Shown in pieces: positions 1-5,975 of a stretch of 7,747 nt of DNA. Within the stretch, counting starts at the first letter, position 1, and each line of letters starts with the position of its first letter. The stretch comes from Ilumatobacteraceae bacterium (GTDB taxonomy: Bacteria > Actinomycetota > Acidimicrobiia > Acidimicrobiales > Ilumatobacteraceae): assembly GCA_007122945.1 (NCBI GenBank), contig SKSP01000259.1, positions 1-7,747 of the forward strand, read 5' to 3'. Both the position numbers and the translations under genes were made by a program. The notes under the pieces were generated by a model. That model made no database searches. It had not been told where the DNA came from and worked only from the letters and a program-made list of their open reading frames with translations.

Positions 1-302
1 GCCGGCCCGGCCGGGCCGTCGAGCAGACGGCGCTCGGCACCCTCGAGGCCGACGGCGTCGACCGTGGCGGCGAGGAGCTGGTCGGCCTCGGCGCGCCGCC
101 GCTGGTCCAGCTCGTCGTACTGGGCGGGCGACATCGACCCGGCACCGAAGCCGGAGACGCCCGTCACCAAGGTCTCGTCGAGCGGCTCGAGGACGGTGAC
201 GACGATGATCCGGTCGGGCGGGGCCAGCTGGCGCAGTCCGGTCCGGATCGCGGCGAGCGCCGTGTCGGAGCCGTCGGTGCAGAGCACGACCGTGGACGAC
301 AT
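1..302 (-). CDS. Universal stress protein (UspA family), C-terminus cut by the window edge
   Basis: This is the N-terminal part of a UspA-family protein; 100 complete codons are visible and the stop lies beyond base 1. The protein opens MSSTVVLCTDGSDTALAAIR, which is the first beta-strand followed by the D-G-S turn (D10-G11-S12) and an Ala-rich helix. The second strand reads RIIVVTVLEP. Usp domains of this type fold as a Rossmann-like alpha/beta sandwich, and many bind ATP. The diagnostic G-X2-G-X9-G-S/T motif would lie in the missing part, so ATP binding cannot be judged. The family is cytoplasmic and linked to stress and dormancy responses. The gene follows the diiron protein on the same strand after 53 bp, so co-transcription is plausible. 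A weak hexamer, GAGACT, sits 6 nt before the ATG, and no Shine-Dalgarno is visible. The family call is secure; the specific role is unknown. Confidence 0.85.
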   Translation of the reverse strand, partial: MSSTVVLCTDGSDTALAAIRTGLRQLAPPDRIIVVTVLEPLDETLVTGVSGFGAGSMSPAQYDELDQRRRAEADQLLAATVDAVGLEGAERRLLDGPAGP

Positions 303-355
303 CGGGTCAGTCTCGCACGTCCGGACCGACGAGGTGACGTACCGGCTCGCGGGGA

Positions 356-1465
356 TCAGCTCGCGGCCGCCCGGTCGGCGGCGACGGCGTCGTACGTGGC
401 GTAGTCGGTGGCGGTGTCGTCGGCGTACTCCCACCGCATCAGGCCGGCATCGGCCCACAGGCGGCGCAGGTGGCCGTCGTTGGCGTCGAGCAGACCGAGC
501 TTGCGGACGTTGGGGACGAGCTTCGAGAAGAACGCTTCGTCGAAGTTCGTGAACACCGAGCGGTCCAGCGTCCGTGCAGCCTCGGACAGGTAGGGTGCCG
601 CGCGCTCGAAGCCCACCCCCATGCGCTCCCAGATCTCGGGGATCGCCGAGCGGGTCCGGTTGCGGATGGTGTTCTCGGCGAGGAACTCCTGGCGGTCACG
701 CAGCTCGGCGGCACTCAGGTGCTCGTAGTACTCGGTGAGGCTGATCACCCCGAACGCGACGTGACGCGCCTCGTCGGACAAGACGTAGCGGAGGAGCTTG
801 CGCAGGAGCGGTTCCTCGGTCCAGCGCAGCAGCGACCCGAACGCCGCGAGCGCGAGGCTCTCGATGACGATCTGCATGCCCAGGTAGGCGATGTCCCAAC
901 GGCTGTCCTCGACGAGCGCGGTGATCTGCGCCTCCAGTGGCGGGTTCATCGGGTACGCCTCGCCGAGCTTGGTGTGGAGGTACCGGGCGAACACCTCGGT
1001 GTGACGGGCTTCGTCCATCGTCTGGGTCGCGGCGTAGTACTTGGCGTCGATCCACGGCACGGTCTCGGTGATCTTGGCCGCGACGATCATGGCGCCCTGC
1101 TCGCCGTGCATGAACTGCGAGAGCTGTGCCTTGAGCGCCTCGATGCCGAGCGCGGTGAACTCCCGCTCGCCCCAGCTGGCGAACGGCGAACCCGGGAGCG
1201 ATGCGGCGGCCCGGGCGACCTGGACGATCACGGCCTGCTCGGCGGACGCGGCCGCCAGCGCTTCGGGGTCCACGTCGATGGACCAGTCGAGGTCGGTGGC
1301 CGAGTTCCACTGCGACGCCATCGCCTTCTCGTACAGCGAGATGAGCTGACCCCGCTCACGCTCGTACGACCAGGTGTACATGCGCGGGGCGTTGTCGACG
1401 ATGAGCTTGACGGCCTCGTCGGCATCACCGGGGTCGATGCCGGTGCCGGTGGTGTGCTCGGTCAT
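356..1465 (-). CDS. Ferritin-like diiron protein (RNR R2 / diiron oxidase superfamily)
   Basis: This 369-residue soluble protein carries two copies of the diiron signature E-X28-DEARH. The first is E122 with D151-E152-A-R-H155, and the second is E202 with D231-E232-A-R-H235. Together they supply four Glu and two His, the carboxylate-bridged diiron ligand set of the ferritin-like four-helix bundle. This set is shared by ribonucleotide reductase R2, R2-like oxidases, AurF-type N-oxygenases and acyl-ACP desaturases. The N-terminal part (residues 28-68) has a conserved-looking stretch with YERERGQL, QWNSATDLDWS and DVDPE. No signal peptide or membrane segment is seen. Such proteins usually activate O2 to oxidise a small molecule or radical site, but the substrate cannot be read here. 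No adjacent reductase or nrdA-like partner is present, so a canonical RNR R2 role is unlikely. The start is ATG without a Shine-Dalgarno; a TACCCT hexamer 6 nt upstream suggests a leaderless message. The downstream Usp gene may be co-transcribed. Confidence 0.92.
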   Translation of the reverse strand: MTEHTTGTGIDPGDADEAVKLIVDNAPRMYTWSYERERGQLISLYEKAMASQWNSATDLDWSIDVDPEALAAASAEQAVIVQVARAAASLPGSPFASWGEREFTALGIEALKAQLSQFMHGEQGAMIVAAKITETVPWIDAKYYAATQTMDEARHTEVFARYLHTKLGEAYPMNPPLEAQITALVEDSRWDIAYLGMQIVIESLALAAFGSLLRWTEEPLLRKLLRYVLSDEARHVAFGVISLTEYYEHLSAAELRDRQEFLAENTIRNRTRSAIPEIWERMGVGFERAAPYLSEAARTLDRSVFTNFDEAFFSKLVPNVRKLGLLDANDGHLRRLWADAGLMRWEYADDTATDYATYDAVAADRAAAS

Positions 1466-1471
1466 CGGCCC

Positions 1472-1477
1472 AGGGTA
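1472..1477 (-). promoter_or_regulatory. Candidate -10 element for the diiron protein (leaderless)
   Basis: On the minus strand the hexamer TACCCT (TANNNT pattern) is followed by six bases, GGGCCG, and then the ATG. This places the predicted transcription start at or next to the A of the start codon. There is no purine-rich ribosome site in the interval. The expected -35 region is GC-rich and does not resemble TTGACA. Support is therefore position plus hexamer only. Confidence 0.42.
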
Positions 1478-1514
1478 GGTCGGCCGGCCGGTGCGCCGGG
1501 TGCCGGACGCGAAC

Positions 1515-1623
1515 TGGCCCGTGAGGTGATTCCCGACAGCGGGGACAGGCTTGGGTCAGGAACCTCGGGTCCGCACCGTGGTGCGGATGAGGTCTGAGCC
1601 CCTGTTGTTCACCTCACGGACCA
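1515..1623. other. 109-bp nested inverted repeat; candidate three-way-junction RNA or regulatory structure
   Basis: Several complementary arms nest in order. The outer arm is CCGTGAGGTGA (1519-1529) with TCACCTCACGG (1609-1619), 11 perfect pairs, extended past one mismatch by TGG/CCA (1515-1517, 1621-1623). Inside it, TTCCCG (1530-1535) can pair with CGGGGA (1540-1545) around the tetraloop ACAG, with one G-T wobble. The third arm is a rod: CAGG (1546-1549)/CCTG (1601-1604), TCAG (1556-1559)/CTGA (1594-1597), ACCTC (1562-1566)/GAGGT (1589-1593) and TCCGCACC (1570-1577)/GGTGCGGA (1580-1587). The result is a three-way junction with helices of about 11, 6 and 21 pairs. It lies between two divergent genes, and both predicted start sites lie outside it, so it may be a separate small RNA, a leader from an unseen promoter, an operator or a MITE-like remnant. 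I recognise no known riboswitch or RNA family consensus in it. No U-tract follows either outer arm, which argues against a simple terminator. The pairing is certain; the function is unknown. Confidence 0.6.
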
Positions 1624-1721
1624 ATGACCACATCATCGCGCCGTCCGTCGTCGCCGGCAAGGGGCCGAAGGTCCCGATCAGTGTCGACCAAGGCCTCCCG
1701 TGCGCGCCGGCCGCGAGGCAA

Positions 1722-1727
1722 TAGCAT
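1722..1727 (+). promoter_or_regulatory. Candidate -10 element for the membrane HTH gene
   Basis: TAGCAT fits TANNNT and ends 10 nt before the ATG at 1738, which would give a leader of only about 3-4 nt. No -35 match is seen 16-18 nt upstream. The element supports starting the gene at 1738: the in-frame ATG at 1624 would place the promoter inside the coding region and add 38 Ser/Arg-rich residues with poor codon bias. Confidence 0.33.
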
Positions 1728-1737
1728 CGACATAGGT

Positions 1738-2934
1738 ATGGACGCGTGGACGGACGGTGATGCCGCAGACGGCACCGGCCGGGTCGGCACGAGCGCGTTC
1801 GACACCCGTGATCCGGGCTCGATCGACACGAGCACGGAGGCCTTCGCCGTCCGCCTGTGCAACCTGTTGCGAGAGCGTCGACGCGCCGACGGGGCCCGAC
1901 TGTCGGCGATCGCCCGTCGCAGCGGCGGTCGATTCTCCACCCGCGAGCTCCGGCGCGTCGAACGTGGCCGGCTCGACGTCGCCGACGCGGCCGAGCTCGC
2001 CGCGCTGTACGGTGCCGATCTCGCGGCCATCCTTCCTTCCCGCACACCGATCGAGGTCGACCCCGACGGTCGCGTCCGGACCGCGGGCGCGACGGAGGAG
2101 TTCACGCCGGGCGATCCCGACGCGATGCTCACGGCGTACCTCCGGCTGATCCGCCGGCTGCGCAACGCTGAACGCGATCCCGTCGTCGAGCTCCGGCGTG
2201 ACGACATCGTCGTGCTCGCCGACGTGCTCGACGAACCGGGCGAGAGCGTCACCGACCGCCTCGGGGCGCTGATGGGGGCCACCCGGGTGCAGCGTCGGGT
2301 CATGGTCGGGCTGTTCGTCGCCGGTGCCGTCGTGGTCGGTCTCGCCGTGACGGCCGTGGCCACGACCTCCGGCGAGACGGTCACGTCGCCGACCCTCGAC
2401 CCCGTCGACGAGCGCCCGGCACTCGACGAGACACCGTTCGACGAGGGCCAGCCCGAGGGGCCCGTCGCCGACCTCGGGACCGACGACGGTGGGCCCGTCC
2501 CGGAGGCCGGGGCCGACGTGGCGGAAGCGCCTGCTCCCGAAACGCTCTTCATCGACGAGCCGTGGTCGGCCTCGGTCGGTACGCCGGGCGGCATCGACGT
2601 GTCGCCGATCCCGGCGCCCGACCCGACACCCGGTCCTGCGGCGCCGGCGCCGGCCCCAACCCCGGGACCGGCCCCGGCACCATCCGATGAGGAGGACCCG
2701 CCGGAGGTCGCGGTCGGCGCCCCACCGGTACCCGGCGACCCGGCGCCCGTGGTCGATCCGGCTCCACCCGAGCCCACCCCCACCCAGCCGGCCCCGACCC
2801 AGCCGCCAGGGGATCCGCTCACGGACGAACCGCCGCCCTCGGGCGAGGGGGTCGGCACCGACGACGACGGCAACACCGTGGGCGTCGGTGCCCCGCCGGT
2901 GCCGGAACCCGCCGATCCGCTCCCCTCACCCTGA
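1738..2934 (+). CDS. Membrane-anchored helix-turn-helix protein with Pro-rich extracellular tail (RodZ-like layout)
   Basis: This is a 398-residue protein in three parts. Residues about 34-105 form a helical, Arg-rich domain that resembles an XRE-type helix-turn-helix (LSAIARRSGGRFSTRELRRVE, then a Leu/Ala-rich helix). Residues 188-208 (VMVGLFVAGAVVVGLAVTAVA) are a single membrane span preceded by RVQRR, so the N-terminus should be cytoplasmic. Residues 209-398 are an acidic, Pro/Ala/Gly-rich, probably disordered tail outside the membrane. The motif VGAPPVP occurs twice in the tail (326-332 and 383-389). The order HTH, membrane span, outer region is that of RodZ, which links MreB to the cell wall, but no RodZ C-terminal domain is recognisable and no mreB lies nearby. 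A membrane-tethered regulator or wall-spanning anchor is possible. The start at 1738 is chosen because the upstream extension has non-coding composition. The gene converges on leuS, 22 bp away, with no strong terminator between. The gene is real; its function is unknown. Confidence 0.83.
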   Translation: MDAWTDGDAADGTGRVGTSAFDTRDPGSIDTSTEAFAVRLCNLLRERRRADGARLSAIARRSGGRFSTRELRRVERGRLDVADAAELAALYGADLAAILPSRTPIEVDPDGRVRTAGATEEFTPGDPDAMLTAYLRLIRRLRNAERDPVVELRRDDIVVLADVLDEPGESVTDRLGALMGATRVQRRVMVGLFVAGAVVVGLAVTAVATTSGETVTSPTLDPVDERPALDETPFDEGQPEGPVADLGTDDGGPVPEAGADVAEAPAPETLFIDEPWSASVGTPGGIDVSPIPAPDPTPGPAAPAPAPTPGPAPAPSDEEDPPEVAVGAPPVPGDPAPVVDPAPPEPTPTQPAPTQPPGDPLTDEPPPSGEGVGTDDDGNTVGVGAPPVPEPADPLPSP

Positions 2935-2956
2935 AGCGTCGGACGCCGCCTCACTG

Positions 2957-5815
2957 TCAGACGACGACGTTGACCATGCGGCCCGGGACGACGATGACCT
3001 TCTTGGGGGGTGCGCCACCGGTCGCCGCCGCCACCTTGTCGTCCGCGAGCGCCGCGGCTTCGACGGTCGCCGGGTCGGCGTCGGCGGCGACGGTGATCCG
3101 GCCGCGCACCTTGCCGTTCACCTGGACCGGGTACTCGACGGTGTCGTCGACGAGGAACGCCGGATCGGCGATCGGGAACGCCTCGTGGGTGATCGTCCCC
3201 GTGTGGCCCAGACGGCGCCACAGCTCCTCGGCGACGTGCGGCACGAGCGGGCCGAGCATGAGGACCATCGTGTCGGCGACCTCGCGCGGCGTCGCGTCGA
3301 GCTTGGTCACGTGGTTGTTGAGCTCGATCAGCCGGGCGATCGCCGTGTTGAACCGCAGCGCCTCCATCTCGGTGGCGACCACGTCGATCGTGCGGTGCAT
3401 CGCCCGACGGGTCGCGTCGTCGGGTGGCGTGTCGACGACGACGAGCGCGCCGGTCTGCTCGTCGACGATGTTGCGCCACAGCCGCTGCAAGAAGCGGTAC
3501 ATGCCGACCACGTCGCGCGAGTCCCATGGTCGCGATGCGTCGAGCGGACCCATCGCCATCTCGTAGAGCCGCAGCGTGTCGGCACCGTACTGCTCGTACA
3601 TCTCGTCGGGGGAGACCGCGTTCTTCAGGCTCTTGCCCATCTTGCCCCATTCACGGGTGACGGGTCGGCCGTCGTGCAGGAACTCGCCGTCGCGAGCCTC
3701 GACCTCGGCGGCCTCGACGTAGACGCCGCGCTCGTCGGTGTAGGCGTCGGCGAGGATGTAGCCCTGGTTGAACAGGCGGGCGAACGGCTCCTTCGAGGAG
3801 ACGTGGCCGAGGTCGTACAGCACCTTGTGCCAGAACCGTGCGTACAGCAGGTGCAACACGGCGTGCTCCACACCGCCGACGTAGAGGTCGACCCCGCCCG
3901 GATGGTCGGGTCGCTCGTCGGTGCGTGGGCCCATCCAGTAGCGCTCGTTCTCCGGATCGACGAAGCACTGGTCGTTCGTCGGGTCCAGGTATCGCAACTC
4001 GTACCAGCACGAGCCGGCCCACTGCGGCATCACGTTCGTGTCCCGTCGGTAACGGCGGGGCCCGTCGCCGAGGTCCAGCTCCACGTCGGCCCAGCCGGAG
4101 AGCCGGTCGAGCGGGCTCTCGGGGTCGGAGTGCTCGTCGTCGGGATCGAAGGTGCGTGGCGAGAAGCTGTCGGTCTCGGGGAGCTCGACGGGCAGCTGGT
4201 GGTCGGGGAGACCATGCGGACGTCCATGCTCGTCGTACACGATCGGGAACGGTTCGCCCCAGTAGCGCTGGCGGCTGAACAACCAGTCACGCAACTTGTA
4301 GGTGATCGTGGCGGTGCCGTGGCCGTGCGCCTCGAGCCACTCGTTCGTGCGCTGCACCCCCTCGGCGACCGAGGCGACGCCGTTCAGGTCGAGCGTGGCG
4401 TTCGCCGAGTTCACGTACGGGGCGTCGCCGACGTAGGCCTCCGGCCACGCGTCGGTGTCGAGCGTGGGCTCGAGGCCGTGCTGCTCGAACCATGCATCGG
4501 GAGGCCGCTGGATCGCCGGGATCGGCAGATCGAACCGGCGGGCGAACTCGAAGTCGCGCTGGTCGCCGCAGGGCACGGCCATGATCGCACCGGTGCCGTA
4601 CCCCATCAGCACGTAGTCCGCGATCCAGACCGGGATCTGCTCGCCGGTCACCGGGTTCGTGGCGGTCGAGCCGGTCGGCACACCGGTCTTCTCCCGGGTG
4701 TCGTCTTGACGGTCGACGTCCTTCTTGGCGGCAGCCCGGCGGCGGTAGTCCGCCACCGTATCGGCGTGCTCGGCCGTCGTGAGCACCTCCACGAGCGGGT
4801 GCTCGGGTGCGAGCACCATGAACGACGCACCGAACAGGGTGTCGGGGCGGGTCGTGAACACCGTGATCGGCCCGGCGGGGGAGTCGAAACGTACCTCGGC
4901 GCCGGGGCTCTTGCCGATCCAGTTGCGCTGCATCGTCACGATCGCGTCGGACCAGTCCAGAAGCTCGAGATCGTCGAGCAGTCGGTCGGCGTAGGCCGTG
5001 ATGCGCATCATCCACTGGCGCATGTTGCGCTTGAAGACGGGGAAGTTGCCGCGGTCGCTGCGGCCGTCCGCGGTGACCTCCTCGTTGGCGACCACCGTGC
5101 CGAGGCCGGGGCACCAGTTCACCGGTGCGTCGCTGACGTATGCGAGGCGTTGCGCGTCGATCACGTCGCGCCGCTCGCCGTCGTCGAGATCCGACCAGCG
5201 GCGTCCGTCGGGCGTCGGCCGGACGCCGGACTCCAGCTCGGCGACCAGCTCTGCGATCGGTCGGGCGCGCTGCTGGTCGGCGTCGTACCACGACTCGAAG
5301 ATCTGCAGGAAGATCCACTGCGTCCAGCGGTAGTACGCCGGATCGGTCGTGGAGATGCTCCGCCGTGGATCGTGCGACAGGCCGAGTCGGCGGAGCTGGC
5401 GCCGCATCGTGGCGATGTTCTCGTTCGTGGTGACCGCTGGGTGCTGGCCCGTCTGCACCGCGTACTGCTCGGCGGGCAGCCCGAAGGCGTCGAAGCCCAT
5501 CGTGTACAGCACGTTGCGGCCGCGCATGCGCTGGTAGCGGCTGTACACGTCGGTGCCGATGTAGCCGAGCGGGTGCCCCACGTGCAGTCCGGCACCGGAC
5601 GGATACGGGAACATGTCGAGGACGAACAGCTTGTCGCCGCGGGCGGCGACGGCATCCGGATCAGCGAGTGGGCCGGCCGGGTTCGGTGCCTCGAACGTGC
5701 CGTGGTCGTCCCACCAGTCCTGCCAGCGCAGCTCGATCTCCTGGGCCAGGGTCGCGGAGTAGCGGAATGGAGGGGTGTCGTCGGCCGGTGCCGCGCTGCT
5801 CGTCGTCTGCGTCAT
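2957..5815 (-). CDS. leuS: Leucyl-tRNA synthetase
   Basis: This 952-residue class Ia synthetase charges tRNA-Leu with leucine in the cytoplasm, using ATP. The HIGH motif appears as HVGH (78-81) after the typical MFPYPSGAGL. The KMSKS loop is KMGKS (725-729). The CP1 editing domain spans roughly 300-500, with TTRPDT (321-326) and GTGAIMAVP (407-415) followed by DQRD (418-421). T326 and D421 should match the E. coli editing residues T252 and D345, so editing of mischarged tRNA should be intact. Other expected blocks are MQRNWIGKS (295-303), WLFSRQRYWGEPFPI (511-525) and the C-terminal VQVNGKVRGRI (897-907). It is about 90 residues longer than the E. coli enzyme and close to actinobacterial ones. 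The ATG at 5815 is the only sensible start: the next Met is in the active-site block, and the longer open frame upstream is Arg/Pro-rich non-coding sequence. No Shine-Dalgarno is present. The gene is intact. Confidence 0.98.
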   Translation of the reverse strand: MTQTTSSAAPADDTPPFRYSATLAQEIELRWQDWWDDHGTFEAPNPAGPLADPDAVAARGDKLFVLDMFPYPSGAGLHVGHPLGYIGTDVYSRYQRMRGRNVLYTMGFDAFGLPAEQYAVQTGQHPAVTTNENIATMRRQLRRLGLSHDPRRSISTTDPAYYRWTQWIFLQIFESWYDADQQRARPIAELVAELESGVRPTPDGRRWSDLDDGERRDVIDAQRLAYVSDAPVNWCPGLGTVVANEEVTADGRSDRGNFPVFKRNMRQWMMRITAYADRLLDDLELLDWSDAIVTMQRNWIGKSPGAEVRFDSPAGPITVFTTRPDTLFGASFMVLAPEHPLVEVLTTAEHADTVADYRRRAAAKKDVDRQDDTREKTGVPTGSTATNPVTGEQIPVWIADYVLMGYGTGAIMAVPCGDQRDFEFARRFDLPIPAIQRPPDAWFEQHGLEPTLDTDAWPEAYVGDAPYVNSANATLDLNGVASVAEGVQRTNEWLEAHGHGTATITYKLRDWLFSRQRYWGEPFPIVYDEHGRPHGLPDHQLPVELPETDSFSPRTFDPDDEHSDPESPLDRLSGWADVELDLGDGPRRYRRDTNVMPQWAGSCWYELRYLDPTNDQCFVDPENERYWMGPRTDERPDHPGGVDLYVGGVEHAVLHLLYARFWHKVLYDLGHVSSKEPFARLFNQGYILADAYTDERGVYVEAAEVEARDGEFLHDGRPVTREWGKMGKSLKNAVSPDEMYEQYGADTLRLYEMAMGPLDASRPWDSRDVVGMYRFLQRLWRNIVDEQTGALVVVDTPPDDATRRAMHRTIDVVATEMEALRFNTAIARLIELNNHVTKLDATPREVADTMVLMLGPLVPHVAEELWRRLGHTGTITHEAFPIADPAFLVDDTVEYPVQVNGKVRGRITVAADADPATVEAAALADDKVAAATGGAPPKKVIVVPGRMVNVVV

Positions 5816-5826
5816 ACCGGAGGAGC

Positions 5827-5832
5827 AGCCTA
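5827..5832 (-). promoter_or_regulatory. Candidate -10 element for leuS
   Basis: On the minus strand TAGGCT (TANNNT) is followed by 11 nt (GCTCCTCCGGT) and then the leuS ATG, predicting a leader of about 4-5 nt. The interval is pyrimidine-rich and cannot serve as a Shine-Dalgarno. No convincing -35 box is visible. So short a leader leaves no room for a T-box or other aminoacylation-sensing leader, unless another promoter lies further upstream. Confidence 0.38.
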
Positions 5833-5870
5833 CGGGGCCCGCCCGCCGGCCCGCGACCGGGATGCCCGAC

Positions 5871-5904
5871 GGCGGAACACGTCGCTGTCCGCCAACGTGG
5901 CGGA
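5871..5904. promoter_or_regulatory. 17-bp perfect palindrome plus a third half-site between leuS and the acyl ligase; candidate operator
   Basis: TCCGCCA (5888-5894) and TGGCGGA (5898-5904) are perfect inverted copies around ACG. A further GGCGGA at 5871-5876 is an inverted partner of the left half and a direct repeat of the right half, 28 bp apart. The array lies in the 160-bp divergent region, about 59 bp upstream of the acyl-ligase -10 hexamer and 39 bp upstream of the leuS one. Such a dyad suits a dimeric repressor or activator, for example of TetR type for a lipid gene. No regulator gene is adjacent, and GC-rich DNA makes short palindromes fairly common. Confidence 0.38.
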
Positions 5905-5962
5905 GGGTGGGGTCGCGCCCGGTGCATCTGTCGTTGAGAGGGCGGTGGCGGTGGTCGGGCAG

Positions 5963-5968
5963 TAGCGT
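5963..5968 (+). promoter_or_regulatory. Candidate -10 element for the acyl ligase (leaderless)
   Basis: TAGCGT (TANNNT) is followed by seven bases, TCGGGCC, and then the ATG at 5976, which puts the predicted transcription start on or beside the start codon. A TTGAGA hexamer at 5934-5939 resembles a -35 box, but its 23-bp spacing is too long for a standard promoter. The position favours the ATG at 5976 over the in-frame ATG at 5988. Confidence 0.4.
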
Positions 5969-5975
5969 TCGGGCC

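Noticed and set aside
470..1597. Open frame of 375 codons on the plus strand opposite the diiron gene
   Set aside because: It mirrors the diiron gene, whose two DEARH motifs prove the minus strand is coding. The antisense translation has no recognisable domain.
1515..1623. Integron attC site as an explanation of the inverted repeat
   Set aside because: No GTTRRRY/RYYYAAC core pair is found at the arm ends, and no integrase or cassette array is nearby.
1624..1737. 38-residue N-terminal extension of the membrane HTH protein from the ATG at 1624
   Set aside because: It is Ser/Arg-rich, has lower third-position GC than the rest, and overlaps the predicted promoter.
2935..2956. Possible terminator GCGTC-G-GACGC between the convergent genes
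   Set aside because: With a one-base centre it can form only about three pairs as a hairpin, and no T-run follows on either strand.
1614..3650. Open frame of 678 codons on the minus strand across the HTH gene and the leuS 3' end
   Set aside because: It overlaps the 3' end of leuS on the same strand in another frame. The Gly/Ser/Thr-rich part is simply the complement of the Pro/Ala/Asp-rich tail.
2489..5965. Open frame of 1158 codons on the plus strand opposite leuS
   Set aside because: It is antisense to an unmistakable leuS. The translation is rich in Val, Arg, Gly, His and Asp with no family motif, the usual mirror of GC-rich codon bias.
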